Positions 25,563 to 35,026 of a DNA stretch of 64,000 bases are shown piece after piece. Source of the DNA: Trueperaceae bacterium (GTDB lineage Bacteria > Deinococcota > Deinococci > Deinococcales > Trueperaceae); the NCBI GenBank assembly GCA_002707365.1, contig PAMQ01000007.1, positions 176,341 through 240,340 of the forward strand. The letters are read 5' to 3'. Position 1 is the first letter of the stretch. Each line of letters opens with the position of its first letter. The notes under the pieces were generated by a model. The model was not told the origin of the DNA. It saw only the letters and a program-made list of their open reading frames with translations, and did not search any database. The position numbers and the translations under genes are program-made.

Positions 25563-25912
25563 GAAAATCACGTTGACTAGCTTGACCAAAACCCTAAGTA
25601 ACCTTACATTAAAAGGACCCGTTAATAATTTGCCGCAGCCTACTACAATATAGAGCTCACCATAATTTCATCACACCGCCACTAACTCTTTAAAATAGGG
25701 GTTTATCAGAGTCGTTAGAGGCGCCAACATAAAACCCCGTGCCAAAAAATCACTCAGGTGCACCAGAATTTTCCAATAGACATGATGATTTCACCAAATT
25801 AACTGTGGGCGTATGTTTTCCCAAAGCCTCTGATCAGCATTGGGATTTTCTCAACCCTTGATTTCAGAAAATCCCAATAGAACTGGATGACTCCAGCAAC
25901 TTAGCCCAAGTT
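25563..25912. other. Intergenic region with a terminator hairpin
   Basis: About 350 bases without a supported ORF. The only clear structure is the 13-bp hairpin listed at 25839-25878. Confidence 0.45.
25839..25878. terminator. 13-bp perfect hairpin upstream of the M8-like lipoprotein gene
   Basis: ATTGGGATTTTCT (25839-25851) pairs exactly with AGAAAATCCCAAT (25866-25878) across a 14-nt loop. No T-run follows. It lies 260-300 nt after thiN and 35 nt before the next ORF, so it could end the former or be a leader element of the latter. Confidence 0.5.
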
Positions 25913-26881
25913 ATGATTAGGCTTATGTTGAAGATCCAGCAGTGGTTACTTCCATTAATCGCCGTTTCAGTAACCATCTCAGGCTGTGGGAACCCGACAA
26001 AAAACAGCGTAGTTAATGACAGTGCCTACGACATTGAAGTCCGTTATGTCACTGAACCCAGCTCTAGCCAACAAGAGATTTTCGATGACGCTGAAACTCG
26101 CTGGGAGAGTATTATCACTGGTGATCTCCCTGATATAGACGTTAATTTTGCGGCTGACTACTGCGGGGTTAATGAACCAGCAATTTCTGAAACAATTGAT
26201 GACATTATTATTTGGGTTGATGTTCCAGCGATTGACGGAGCGGGAGGGGTACTTGGCTCTGCTGGACCATGTACAATCCGAGGCTCGAATAACCTAACTG
26301 TTACTGGCCTTATGAGGTTTGATAGTGCCGATATCGATAATATGGAAGCAAATGGCACTCTCGACGAAGTTATCCTTCATGAGATGGGGCACGTGATAGG
26401 GATTGGCACCCTATGGGATGATTTCAGCTTCCTGGACTTTTCTGGTAACAGTATTGTCTGTTCTTATGTCACAGCGTTCGACACAAATCCGACCTTTACT
26501 GGACCTCTTGGAGTAACTGAATACAATAACCTTGGTGGCGTTGGTGACGTTCCCTTAGAAGAGGACGGTGGCGCCGGAACAAAATGTAGCCACATTGACG
26601 AAGATATCTTTGATGCAGAACTCATGACTGGTTATATAGAGAATGCAGGAACTACAATGCCCATATCCCTACTTACTATAGCAATGCTGGAAGACCTCGG
26701 CTACTCGGTAGCCGATTCTGAAGCCGATACATATAGCATACCTAACTTCCAAGCCCTGACGGTTGAAGGCGCCAACTCAAAAACTGATAGCCATCTAACT
26801 GAAAACGAATGGGAAGAGGTTCTACTACCTAAGGCGATTATTGGTCCCAATGGTACTTTACAAGAAATTAATACTCCATAG
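25913..26881 (+). CDS. Leishmanolysin-like (M8-type) zinc metalloprotease, lipoprotein
   Basis: 322 aa. Lipoprotein signal peptide with lipobox ISGC (Cys at residue 25). The zinc motif HEMGHVIGIGTLW near residue 155 gives two His ligands and the catalytic Glu. The third zinc ligand is likely His in KCSHIDEDIF near 226. DAELMTGYIENAGTTMPIS and MLEDLGYSV are the downstream landmarks of bacterial leishmanolysin-related peptidases (Met-turn region). It is probably attached to the outer face of a membrane and degrades extracellular protein. Start ATG 25913 has no ribosome site; ATG 25925 is possible. Cys pairs suggest disulfides. Confidence 0.85.
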   Translation: MIRLMLKIQQWLLPLIAVSVTISGCGNPTKNSVVNDSAYDIEVRYVTEPSSSQQEIFDDAETRWESIITGDLPDIDVNFAADYCGVNEPAISETIDDIIIWVDVPAIDGAGGVLGSAGPCTIRGSNNLTVTGLMRFDSADIDNMEANGTLDEVILHEMGHVIGIGTLWDDFSFLDFSGNSIVCSYVTAFDTNPTFTGPLGVTEYNNLGGVGDVPLEEDGGAGTKCSHIDEDIFDAELMTGYIENAGTTMPISLLTIAMLEDLGYSVADSEADTYSIPNFQALTVEGANSKTDSHLTENEWEEVLLPKAIIGPNGTLQEINTP

Positions 26882-27058
26882 GGCCATCATCTGGCGCAAA
26901 AAGATAAACCAAAAGTTGCAATGACAAATTGACTTGGGCCTTTTGTGTTGCGATCATTAGCTTAATCGGTCTCACACGGCCTAATCGACTGTGGCAGCCC
27001 TCGCAGTATTCAGAGTTCACTCTTAAAGACCTCGTAGGTGAGGTATGCTAAATTCTGC

Positions 27059-27487
27059 GTGGAAACGTCCTTATCAACCTCATTCGTCGTGGCGATTGCA
27101 GTTGTGATCTTCTATGATCATAAGGTACTAGCTATGCGCCGTTCACAACAGAAAGATGCTGGACCTGGGCTTTGGGAGGCAGTATCGGGACGGGTAGAGA
27201 AGGGCGAAGAACCCTTCTACGCAGCTCACAGAGAAGTCCTTGAAGAGACAGGCCTCAAAGTTTCCCTTGATCCACGACCTATTACGACTTACGCTGCTAC
27301 TCGATTGACGCAACCGATGGTGGTAATAGTTTATCGAGGGGAAAGCTCAAACACGATAGTTCGTAGGAGCGAAGAACACGATGCCCATGAATGGCTTACA
27401 CCCGAATGCTTTAGCAAAAAAACTCCGATCAGCCAGCTTGCCAAAGCCGCACTTCAGGCGTCCAAGCTCGGGCGTTACACTCTTTAG
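27059..27487 (+). CDS. Nudix hydrolase
   Basis: About 142 aa. Nudix box is present: GRVEKGEEPFYAAHREVLEETGL matches G-x5-E-x7-REUxEExGU with all Glu residues that bind magnesium. The rest is a small single-domain fold. The substrate is a nucleoside diphosphate linked to another group, not further definable; QKDAGPGLWEAVSG suggests a house-cleaning NTP-type hydrolase. Start GTG 27059 is preferred because TATGCT lies 9 nt upstream and it removes an unusual N-terminal extension from GTG 27038. A standalone gene. Confidence 0.82.
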   Translation: METSLSTSFVVAIAVVIFYDHKVLAMRRSQQKDAGPGLWEAVSGRVEKGEEPFYAAHREVLEETGLKVSLDPRPITTYAATRLTQPMVVIVYRGESSNTIVRRSEEHDAHEWLTPECFSKKTPISQLAKAALQASKLGRYTL

Positions 27488-27745
27488 CAAGCTGAACTAA
27501 TCACGTAACGAGCACGAGAAGATCACCCAAAGGCTTAAGACTCTCTTGCATTAAGTCAATATATTTCCTCATAAATAAAGTACGGAGCTCCTGTCAAACC
27601 AACTAAAAATTACCTCTTTTAATGAACAAATGACCAATTCCAGCAAAAATTTACCTAAATCTGTTCTAAACCCTAAAGGCCCAGGGTCGATTCAGGAACT
27701 TTACAACCATTAACGAAATTGAAGGAAGGGTTACCGTTAATTAAG
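27488..27745. other. Intergenic region upstream of the aspS promoter
   Basis: About 260 bases without a gene, AT-rich, part of a 437-nt gap before aspS. The promoter and leader in the second half are described separately. Confidence 0.4.
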
Positions 27746-27774
27746 TTGACACCCTGTTCGACCCCTGCTAGGAT
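27746..27774 (+). promoter_or_regulatory. aspS promoter
   Basis: TTGACA (27746-27751), exactly 17 nt, then TAGGAT (27769-27774). Initiation is expected near 27781, leaving a leader of about 145 nt before aspS. Confidence 0.8.
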
Positions 27775-27785
27775 GCTGCCCAGCG

Positions 27786-27845
27786 ATGATCCTGCGGCTT
27801 CCTTTCAACCCTCTTCAACGCCCAGCTAAATTGTTGCTTAGGTAG
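27786..27845 (+). CDS. Possible 19-aa leader peptide ahead of aspS
   Basis: ATG 27786 lies about 5 nt from the predicted transcription start, so it could be read as a leaderless mini-ORF. It encodes 19 residues, rich in Leu and Arg (MILRLPFNPLQRPAKLLLR), and stops at TAG 27843-27845, before the terminator-like hairpin. It contains one Asn and no Asp codon, so classical Asp-codon attenuation is not supported. May be chance. Confidence 0.3.
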   Translation: MILRLPFNPLQRPAKLLLR

Positions 27846-27883
27846 CGTCGGGGTGCAAACTTACTTAACCTCGCAGACTTGAC

Positions 27884-27910
27884 CCCAGGGCATCTCCCGC
27901 CTGGGTTTTT
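27884..27910 (+). terminator. Terminator/attenuator hairpin in the aspS leader
   Basis: CCCAGG (27884-27889) pairs with CCTGGG (27900-27905) around a 10-nt loop and is followed directly by TTTTT. It sits 15 nt before the aspS ATG, inside its leader, so it looks like a conditional terminator. Confidence 0.65.
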
Positions 27911-27924
27911 GCTTGAGGAGATAT

Positions 27925-29214
27925 ATGTCAGTCTTTTTGCCATCACGAACTTTGGTCTCGGAACTGGCTACAAAGGTGGGAACAACCGTAACCATCCGTG
28001 GCTGGGTCCATAACCGGCGGGATCTAGGTGGGATCCAGTTTCTACACTTAAGAGATAGATCAGGAGCCGTACAATGTGTATTTGAGGATACGGAGCTACC
28101 GCTTTTCGAAAGTTGCATTGAGGTAAGTGGAACGGTTGAAAATAATACCAAAGCGCCAGGTGGTATTGAATTACACTGTAATTCCTTAGAAATCATCAAC
28201 GTCGCTCTAGCACCCCCACCAATAGAGATACCAAAGGAGGAAGTTCATGTTAATGCAGAAACTCTCCTCGAATACCGTCATGTCTCGATACGAGGCTTAA
28301 AGACCCAAGCGACCTTAAAAATTCAGGCAGAGTTAGTCAAGGCATTTCGGCAACATCTTGATCAAGTAGGCTTTACTGAAATTTTTACACCAAAACTGGT
28401 ATCGGCTGCCGCTGAAGGCGGTGCTAACCTATTTGAAGTTGATTATTACGGTAAACGGGCTTATCTGGCGCAATCTCCTCAGCTCTACAAACAAATTATG
28501 GTGGGAGTTTACGAACAGGTCTATGAGGTAGCTCCGGTCTATAGGGCTGAACTATCACACACCAGCAGGCACTTATCAGAATATTTATCTCTTGATGTAG
28601 AGTTCGGCTTCATTGAAGATGACACCGACGTGATGGACTTGCAGGAGAGTCTCATCAAAGGAATGTTGACTAGTGTTAAAACAAGTTGCAAACAGCACCT
28701 CGAATACCTAGAAGCCGAATTTCCTAATCTCGAAGTCCAAATACCCCGCATACCCTTGATGGAAGCACGAAAATTGGTTGCTGAGCACTTCAATCATCAA
28801 ACTGGCGGAAAAGACCTTGACCCTGAAGCTGAAAGGTTACTAGGCCGTTGGGCAAAAGAAAAACATGGTAGTGACTTCATCTTTGTCACTAACTATCCAA
28901 AGGCCGCCAGACCCTTCTACACTTATCCCACGGAAGATGGTCTTACTCGTGGACTAGACCTAATCTTCCGTGGAGTCGAAATCACATCAGGAGGACAGAG
29001 AATCCATGACTACAAAGTTCTTCTTAGTGAACTCAACGAGAGACAAATGAATCCTGAAGATTTCCGTGGTTACCTTGAGGTTTTCAAGCACGGAATGCCT
29101 CCACACGGTGGATTCGCGATTGGTGCAGAACGACTGACCGCCCTCTTACTAGGAATTTCTAACGTCCGGTTCGCCCGGGCCTTTCCCAGAGATGGCGGCC
29201 GCTTGATCCCTTGA
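27925..29214 (+). CDS. aspS: Aspartyl-tRNA synthetase, archaeal-type (probably non-discriminating)
   Basis: 429 aa class II synthetase. The OB-fold anticodon domain (residues 1-110: TVTIRGWVHNRRDLGGIQFLHLRD) lacks the long bacterial GAD insertion. Motif 2 region: YEVAPVYRAELSHTSRHLSEYLSLDVEFGF near residue 205. Motif 3: HGGFAIGAERLTALLLG near 398. Deinococci carry such an archaeal-type second enzyme that charges both tRNA-Asp and tRNA-Asn, the latter being corrected by GatCAB; whether this copy does so is inference. GAGGAG precedes ATG 27925. It is expressed from its own promoter with an attenuator-like leader. Confidence 0.93.
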   Translation: MSVFLPSRTLVSELATKVGTTVTIRGWVHNRRDLGGIQFLHLRDRSGAVQCVFEDTELPLFESCIEVSGTVENNTKAPGGIELHCNSLEIINVALAPPPIEIPKEEVHVNAETLLEYRHVSIRGLKTQATLKIQAELVKAFRQHLDQVGFTEIFTPKLVSAAAEGGANLFEVDYYGKRAYLAQSPQLYKQIMVGVYEQVYEVAPVYRAELSHTSRHLSEYLSLDVEFGFIEDDTDVMDLQESLIKGMLTSVKTSCKQHLEYLEAEFPNLEVQIPRIPLMEARKLVAEHFNHQTGGKDLDPEAERLLGRWAKEKHGSDFIFVTNYPKAARPFYTYPTEDGLTRGLDLIFRGVEITSGGQRIHDYKVLLSELNERQMNPEDFRGYLEVFKHGMPPHGGFAIGAERLTALLLGISNVRFARAFPRDGGRLIP

Positions 29215-29303
29215 CAGAATATCCGCTTGGCATAACGCCAACCCCTAGAAATGCACTTATATACCAATAGATAATTTTTCAAGCGAAACTATATTTAGGC
29301 GTA

Positions 29304-29333
29304 ACCCCACCAGCTCTGCAAGGTGTCTGGGGT
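29304..29333. terminator. Possible terminator between convergent aspS and murA
   Basis: ACCCCA (29304-29309) and TGGGGT (29328-29333) form a 6-bp outer stem with a partly paired interior. It sits between the convergent stops. No T-run. Confidence 0.35.
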
Positions 29334-29463
29334 AGGGCGTCACCGTGAAGGATTCCTATAAATTATTCCTGCACAAGACTCTAGCATCCATCGTCAGAGG
29401 GAGAACCGTCATCTGATTCGAGTTACAGCACGAACTCGCACAAAACCAAAAGTTCAATTACCC

Positions 29464-30777
29464 TCATCGGACAAAAGAAATAGTCGCCCCTAATGAAGTA
29501 AGTTTATAAGGAAGATCTTGGTAACCCCGTTGAATATGCTCAATACCTGTTAGGTAACTTTCTTCGGGAGCAGAAAGCGCGGCAATCACTAATGCTCCTC
29601 CTGCCCTGAGATCCGTTACATGTGCAGTTCCACCCTGGAGCCTCCCCCCCTCTATACATATGTCAGCTCGGTCACCCTCCCAATCAAGTTGACACCCTAA
29701 GCGAGATAGTTCTGGCAGGTATGCTGTGCGCAAAGGAAAAACTGTATCTACAACGTGACTTTTTCCCATTACAGTAGACAAGAAAGCTACCGTTTGGGGG
29801 TGTAGATCCGTAGGATATCCTGGGTGCGGCTTAACAACTACTTCCATAGGTCTCAAAACTCTAGAACGAGCATCGACTCGCAAAGTTACAGGGTCAAGCT
29901 CTTGAATAGAAACTCCCGTGTCACGCAACAAACTAACGACTGGAAAAAGGTGAGTGGGTTCAATTCCGGAAACAGTTACTAAACCCCTAGTAGCTGCTGC
30001 TGCGAGAAGGTAGGTTCCAGCCTCCATGCGATCTGGAATTACTTCGTAATCTCCTCCCGTAAGACTCCCAACTCCTCGAACAGTGATGGTGTTACCGGCA
30101 ACAACAATGCTTGCTCCAAGATGATTCAAGAATCCTATTAAAGCCAATACTTCTGGCTCAGTCGAAGCATTTTCTAGAACGACTTGAGTGGAATTTAGTG
30201 TAGCTGCCATAATTGCGTTGCGAGTCCCACCAACTGTCCTAATATCGAACCGCACATTCCCTTCTAGGGGACGTCGATAGGCTGCAGTAATAGATCCTTC
30301 GATCTCAGTGACAGATGCCCCAATCCCCCGTATGGCCCTCACATGCTGATCTACAGGACGTGGCCCAAGACGGCAACCACCAGGAAGTGTTAATTCGGCT
30401 TCTCCCTCTCGACCTAGTATTGGACCTAGCAACTCGAAGGAAGCCCTCATACGAAGAACTAGTTCCGGAGGAGGAGCAATCGAAAGGAGCTCAGGAGTGT
30501 GCAAGGTAACTTCAGAAGGCCCCGACCAACTCCAGCGGGTACCTAAACTCTCTAGGATGTCTAGTAAAACCTCAACATCCGAAATCCTCGGGACACGATA
30601 AAGGGTTACAGGTTCACGGGTCAAAAGGCTGGCGGCAAGCAACGGCAAAGCTGCGTTTTTAGCTCCAGAGACCTCGACTGAACCTTCAAGTGCCGTGGAT
30701 CCCTGTAGCAACAACGCCCGGTCCGACAACTTCGCACCGGAAGAAACCCGCTTTGCTCCCGGCCGGTCTCTATCCAT
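29464..30777 (-). CDS. murA: UDP-N-acetylglucosamine 1-carboxyvinyltransferase
   Basis: 437 aa. First committed step of peptidoglycan synthesis: moves enolpyruvate from PEP onto UDP-GlcNAc. It contains GSVEVSGAKNAALPLLAASLL near residue 32 (substrate Lys and Asn). The active-site loop LPGGCRLGPRPVD near 130 holds the catalytic Cys that fosfomycin attacks. PDRMEAGTYLLAAAATRG and HPGYPTDLHPQTVAFLS are typical, and ITGIEH-like LTGIEHIQRGYQDL ends the fold. About 20 N-terminal residues are longer than usual, so a downstream start cannot be excluded. It stands alone and converges with aspS. Confidence 0.96.
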   Translation of the reverse strand: MDRDRPGAKRVSSGAKLSDRALLLQGSTALEGSVEVSGAKNAALPLLAASLLTREPVTLYRVPRISDVEVLLDILESLGTRWSWSGPSEVTLHTPELLSIAPPPELVLRMRASFELLGPILGREGEAELTLPGGCRLGPRPVDQHVRAIRGIGASVTEIEGSITAAYRRPLEGNVRFDIRTVGGTRNAIMAATLNSTQVVLENASTEPEVLALIGFLNHLGASIVVAGNTITVRGVGSLTGGDYEVIPDRMEAGTYLLAAAATRGLVTVSGIEPTHLFPVVSLLRDTGVSIQELDPVTLRVDARSRVLRPMEVVVKPHPGYPTDLHPQTVAFLSTVMGKSHVVDTVFPLRTAYLPELSRLGCQLDWEGDRADICIEGGRLQGGTAHVTDLRAGGALVIAALSAPEESYLTGIEHIQRGYQDLPYKLTSLGATISFVR

Positions 30778-30922
30778 CTAATGAGTAGCTTACGCAAATT
30801 ACACAACCAATGTCAATTCGCACTAAAGATCCTTTAGGCAAGCTCAAATCGAAAACCAAGACCCTGTACCAACAACAGCCTAAGGTTAGCCCGAAAAACC
30901 TTCGCTCACTGTGCAACCGAGT

Positions 30923-31546
30923 TCATTCCACGAGTGAAGATTTTGTCCCAAACAACGGCGTAAGTCGTTCAGCGGTCAAGACAATATGATGTTCACGGCA
31001 GCGCGGTTCGTAGCTCTCGAAAGCACCAACCAGGATTACTGGGTCACTGGTGTGAGCTGGTTGCCCCTGGATTAGACGTTGTGTTCGAGTAGCAGCCCGG
31101 CCACAGGAACAAATAGCCGTAAGTTTCACCACCACCTCTGCTTGGGACAAAAGTTCCGGCATTGGACCAAAGGGAATGCCCCGAAAATCGAGATCGAGGC
31201 CAGCTATAATAACTCTGGTTCCTTGATCAGCAAGCTGTAAAGCTAGCGGCGTAAAAGCTTTGCTTAGAAACTGGACTTCGTCTACAGCTACCACCTGGGT
31301 GTCTTTTCTCAGGAGGCTCGCAATATCATCTATAGATGATATTGGCTGAGCTTCCAATTTACGACCGTTGTGTGAAGCAATTGCTACTGCGTCATACCGA
31401 TCATCAAGGGTAGGTTTAAAAACCTGGACATTCTGGCCAGCAATAAGAGCTCGGGTCACACGCCTAATTAACTCTTCGGACTTACCAGAAAACATGGGGC
31501 CCGTTATGACCTCAAGCCAACCACCACCAAATTCATAGAATGGCAT
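30923..31546 (-). CDS. tdk: Thymidine kinase
   Basis: 207 aa, type II (TK1-like). It phosphorylates salvaged thymidine to dTMP. Walker A is [14 protein letters not shown] near residue 16, Walker [11 protein letters not shown] near 85, and the loop [18 protein letters not shown] near 115. Zinc Cys residues appear in [14 protein letters not shown] near 145 and the C-terminal PRCREHH. ATG 31546 has TACTAT 5 nt upstream with no ribosome site, so a leaderless mRNA is likely. Single-gene unit. Confidence 0.95.
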   Translation of the reverse strand: MPFYEFGGGWLEVITGPMFSGKSEELIRRVTRALIAGQNVQVFKPTLDDRYDAVAIASHNGRKLEAQPISSIDDIASLLRKDTQVVAVDEVQFLSKAFTPLALQLADQGTRVIIAGLDLDFRGIPFGPMPELLSQAEVVVKLTAICSCGRAATRTQRLIQGQPAHTSDPVILVGAFESYEPRCREHHIVLTAERLTPLFGTKSSLVE

Positions 31547-31551
31547 GCATA

Positions 31552-31557
31552 ATAGTA
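31552..31557 (-). promoter_or_regulatory. Leaderless -10 box TACTAT of tdk
   Basis: On the minus strand TACTAT ends 5 nt before the tdk ATG; nothing resembling a ribosome site lies between. Confidence 0.5.
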
Positions 31558-32007
31558 CCAGGGCTTCCGAAATACAGAGTCGACTAGTGCCTGCAGAGCT
31601 TTCCCGGTTAGATTAAGTAGCGGCACGAATAACAGAAACGTCGCCTAAATTAACCGGTAATGCTTTAAAATTACTTGGTCGCAATACCAAATCACCTACC
31701 TTTAAGGGCTGGAAATACGTTCACGGCTCTGCGTCTCTCCCAGACTTATATAGATGCGTATAATATGGTTCAGAAAAACCGTTGACTATCAACTAACCCT
31801 TTTAATCCTAAATCAAGGTCTCGACGCCCAGAAACAACGTGTTTCATGCCTGTCAAGCACGATTTTCATAGGCTATCCGCCTCCTTCGAACCCCAATAAG
31901 GAAGAAGTCTCCGGTATTAGTTCTGTCCCGAAAATACCGACTAACCTTGGCATCCTAAACCCTGCTAAAGACCAGTTGACTTTGGAGCCTGTTATGCTTG
32001 CTCCCAT
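31558..32007. other. Intergenic region between tdk and hslV
   Basis: About 450 bases. An 85-codon ORF (31754-32011) overlaps the hslV start but does not look like a protein and is not called. TATAAT at 31759-31764 and TTGACT at 31976-31981 occur but are not at promoter spacing; TATGCT (31993-31998) lies 9 nt before hslV. Confidence 0.35.
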
Positions 32008-32559
32008 ATGATGCGGATGCATGGCACAACTATAGTGGCTGTTCATCGAGATGGGGTATCTGCCCTAGCTGGCGACGGCCAGGTGACACTCGGTGATCAA
32101 ATCGTAAAACGTGGTGCAGTTAAGGTCCGGACACTAATGGGAGGAAGTATACTCGCTGGATTCGCTGGAGCCGTAAGCGATGCTTTCACATTAATGGATA
32201 AGTTCGAAGGGCACCTAAATACAAGCCGAGGCAATTTAACTAAAGCGGCAGTCGAGACCGTGAAGGAGTGGCGAACTGACCGCGTACTTCGTAACCTGGA
32301 GGCAATGTTAATAGTTGCTGACGAAGAACAGCTCCTCACTTTATCAGGAGTGGGTGATGTTGTTTCTCCTGATGAGAAAGTCTCAGCTATTGGTTCAGGC
32401 GGAGCCTATGCTCTTGCAGCTGCCTCTGCACTACTTCGACACACAGACCTTTCAGCAACCGAGATAGCCAAGGAAGCCATTCTTATTGCTGCAAGTATAG
32501 ATGTCTACACAAGCGGTACCGTAACCTTGATAAGCGTACCTCCGGAGGAGATTACATGA
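32008..32559 (+). CDS. hslV: ATP-dependent protease subunit HslV
   Basis: 183 aa proteasome-like peptidase. The catalytic N-terminal Thr is exposed after removal of a short propeptide: MMRMHG then [10 protein letters not shown]. Conserved [10 protein letters not shown] and [21 protein letters not shown] follow, and SGVGDV and [11 protein letters not shown] complete the fold. It forms a double hexamer capped by HslU. Start could be ATG 32008, 32011 or 32017; all keep the Thr. Its stop overlaps the hslU start (ATGA). Confidence 0.96.
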   Translation: MMRMHGTTIVAVHRDGVSALAGDGQVTLGDQIVKRGAVKVRTLMGGSILAGFAGAVSDAFTLMDKFEGHLNTSRGNLTKAAVETVKEWRTDRVLRNLEAMLIVADEEQLLTLSGVGDVVSPDEKVSAIGSGGAYALAAASALLRHTDLSATEIAKEAILIAASIDVYTSGTVTLISVPPEEIT

Positions 32560-33866
32560 CCGGTGAAGCACTTGTTCGTGTAATCGAAGGTCTGACCCCA
32601 ATTCAAATTGTTGAGGAACTTGACAAGCACATAATTGGTCAGGATAAGGCTAAGCGCTCAGTGGCAGTAGCGCTGCGAAACCACTACCGTCGCAGACAAC
32701 TCTCAAACGAACTGCAGGAAGAAATCACACCGAAAAATATCCTAATGATTGGCCCGACGGGTGTGGGTAAAACAGAAATTGCGCGAAGACTTGCCAGGCT
32801 CGCTAAAGCCCCTTTTATAAAGATAGAAGCCACCAAATTTACCGAAGTGGGTTATGTAGGACGCGACGTCGACTCTATTGTCAGAGACTTGGTTCAAGCT
32901 TCTTACATAATGGTTGAAGACGAAAAAAAAGATGAAGTTGCTGAACGTGCCTCTGTTGCAGCCGAAGAACGACTACTTGACGTGCTTCTACCTGGGGGTA
33001 CGCAGGAGGGACGTAATAAGATGCGGGTCTTGCTTCTAGCTGGAAAGCTAGAAGAAAGACAGGTGGAAATCGAAATTAAAGAAGAACAGTCTCAAGCATC
33101 AATGATGATCCCGGGGATGGAAGAAATGGGCTTTAAGCTACAAGACATGCTGTCAAATGCAATGCCCAAACGAAGAGTAGATCGCAAAGTCTCGGTCACC
33201 GAGGCCCGTAAAGCTCTTGAGAGCGAAGAAGCAGAAAATCTTATTGATCATGACGAAATAAGCCGAGAAGCGATTTATCGTGCCGAAAACCAGGGGCTAA
33301 TTTTCCTTGATGAGATTGATAAGATTACTTCAGATGATAGGTCTGGGGGGCCAGATGTGAGCGGTGAGGGAGTTCAACGAGACCTTTTGCCGATAGTTGA
33401 GGGGACGCAAGTTAATACCCGTTATGGTCAGGTAAAAACAGATCACGTCCTATTTATTGCCGCAGGAGCTTTTACCGTATCTAAACCCTCTGATCTAATA
33501 CCTGAATTGCAGGGACGTTTTCCGATTCGTGTAGAACTAGAAGAGTTAACAGCAGCTGATTTCCAACAGATTCTCACACAAACACGCCACTCACTTACCC
33601 AACAATACACGGCACTTCTGAGCGTAGATGGGACTGAACTAACATTTGAAGAATCCGGGGTTGTAGCCATAGCGGAGTATGCGGAAAGAGTTAACCAAGA
33701 AATTGAGGACATTGGGGCCCGTCGCCTCCATACTGTCCTCGAAAGCGTACTTCAAGATGTCAGCTTTAGCACCGGCCTAGGGCCCGTATTAATTGATAGT
33801 AGATATGTCAAAGAGAAAATTGAATCGATTATTGATGACATAGACTTATCGCGATATGTCCTTTAA
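32556..33866 (+). CDS. hslU: ATP-dependent protease ATPase subunit HslU
   Basis: 436 aa AAA+ unfoldase (ClpY). [26 protein letters not shown] near residue 18 binds adenine, Walker A is [15 protein letters not shown] near 63, the pore motif GYVG at 97-100, Walker [10 protein letters not shown] near 250, and the insertion (I) domain about 110-240. Sensor 2 [13 protein letters not shown] near 395. The C-terminal DLSRYVL docks into HslV. GGAGGAG within the end of hslV precedes its ATG, and the genes overlap by 4 nt, so the subunits are made together. Confidence 0.97.
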   Translation: MTGEALVRVIEGLTPIQIVEELDKHIIGQDKAKRSVAVALRNHYRRRQLSNELQEEITPKNILMIGPTGVGKTEIARRLARLAKAPFIKIEATKFTEVGYVGRDVDSIVRDLVQASYIMVEDEKKDEVAERASVAAEERLLDVLLPGGTQEGRNKMRVLLLAGKLEERQVEIEIKEEQSQASMMIPGMEEMGFKLQDMLSNAMPKRRVDRKVSVTEARKALESEEAENLIDHDEISREAIYRAENQGLIFLDEIDKITSDDRSGGPDVSGEGVQRDLLPIVEGTQVNTRYGQVKTDHVLFIAAGAFTVSKPSDLIPELQGRFPIRVELEELTAADFQQILTQTRHSLTQQYTALLSVDGTELTFEESGVVAIAEYAERVNQEIEDIGARRLHTVLESVLQDVSFSTGLGPVLIDSRYVKEKIESIIDDIDLSRYVL

Positions 33867-33944
33867 GACTTTTGAAAGCACACAGTCAAATCGAAGGGAT
33901 TGCTGTTCTTGAATTGGTCTTATAAACAACCCTAAATTTTAGCC

Positions 33945-34946
33945 TTAGTTAGGCACGACTAGAACCATTCCAGGATAAATAAGGTCCGGATTATCGCTAA
34001 TGAGAAATCTATTTGCGTTCGCTATGTCAGGCCACCTGTTTCCGTTCCGATAGAAGAAACTAGCTATGGACGACAATGAATCGGCTGGCTGAACAGTGTA
34101 GATTCCACGTGCACCCGTAAGTCTCGCAACTTCATTTTGAGCGTTCTCTAGGGATTGCCGAATCGTTTGCAACTGTGCCTGCTGATCGTCCCCTACTTCA
34201 TCAAGCTCCCTCGTCTCCTGTAAGAGGGTTTCGTATTTTAAGGTCAGATCACTCGCTAAATCCTGAGCCGCTTCTAATTCATCTGCAGTACGCTCGAGCC
34301 TTTCAGAGAGTGACTCATTACGATTCTCAAGCTGGTTGAGTTGGGACAAAAGAGTGTCCCGCTCTTCTAGGGTTCTTAACAATGACGCTTTTAGCTCATT
34401 TGCCTGCTCAACATCGGGCATTTCCCCCAGGTCAGACTCAACTGCAACTACTTCTCGCCTAGAGAGTTCTACTCGACTGAGTTCTGCTTCAGCTAGACGA
34501 TCTTTAGTCAGACTCAGCTCGACCTCGAGGGCGGTCTCCCGATCCCTAACCTCGATCACCTTAGCCTCTAAAGCTGCAATTTCCTGATTTCTCTCCCGCC
34601 CTGAAGACTCTTTGAACGCTATAAATTCTCGCTGGAGGGCTTCGCGCTCATCAATCAACGACCGAACCTCACCACCAATTTCCACCAGTTGATCGTCAAG
34701 ATTAATTGCTTCCTCTTTCACCTGTTCATTCTCAACCAAAAGGCCCTTGATTCGACTTTCTAATTTAGCCTCGATAACGGAGGCAGCCTCACGGGTTTCT
34801 TCTAACTCAAGCTGAAGCTCTCCCACCTGGACAATAAGACCAGCACTCCTTGATTCAAGATCCTTAACTGTTTGATTCGGCCCGCACCCCACCAAATAGA
34901 ACATGAGAAGAAGCAATACTGTAACTGACAAGAATGTCTTAGGCAT
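33945..34946 (-). CDS. Coiled-coil lipoprotein with C-terminal LysM domain
   Basis: 333 aa. Lipoprotein signal with lipobox LVGC (Cys at about residue 22). Residues about 28-280 are an almost continuous heptad-rich coiled coil (Glu/Leu/Arg). The C-terminal 50 residues form a LysM peptidoglycan-binding domain: YTVQPADSLSSIASFFYRNG then IYPGMVLVVP. It likely spans from a membrane lipid anchor to the cell wall as a structural tether. Start ATG 34946 has GGAGG 8 nt upstream; longer in-frame readings lack support. A promoter lies 50-80 nt upstream. It converges with hslU. Confidence 0.88.
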   Translation of the reverse strand: MPKTFLSVTVLLLLMFYLVGCGPNQTVKDLESRSAGLIVQVGELQLELEETREAASVIEAKLESRIKGLLVENEQVKEEAINLDDQLVEIGGEVRSLIDEREALQREFIAFKESSGRERNQEIAALEAKVIEVRDRETALEVELSLTKDRLAEAELSRVELSRREVVAVESDLGEMPDVEQANELKASLLRTLEERDTLLSQLNQLENRNESLSERLERTADELEAAQDLASDLTLKYETLLQETRELDEVGDDQQAQLQTIRQSLENAQNEVARLTGARGIYTVQPADSLSSIASFFYRNGNRWPDIANANRFLISDNPDLIYPGMVLVVPN

Positions 34947-34997
34947 TACTGTGCCTCCTAGGTAGGTAACAATATTCGGAACAGCATAATTGCTCAT

Positions 34998-35026
34998 ATT
35001 ATAGTGCCTCGACGCGATCGTGTCCG
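34998..35026 (-). promoter_or_regulatory. Promoter of the LysM lipoprotein gene
   Basis: On the minus strand CGGACA (35026-35021), 17 nt, then a perfect TATAAT (35003-34998). Confidence 0.65.

Noticed and set aside
27781-27924. T-box riboswitch in the aspS leader
   Set aside because: The conserved T-box sequence (AGGGTGGNACCGCG) is absent, and the hairpin before aspS is too simple.
31754-32011. 85-codon ORF ending in an ATGA overlap with hslV
   Set aside because: Composition does not look like a folded protein, no ribosome site or domain; no xerC-like or other known hslVU partner resembles it.
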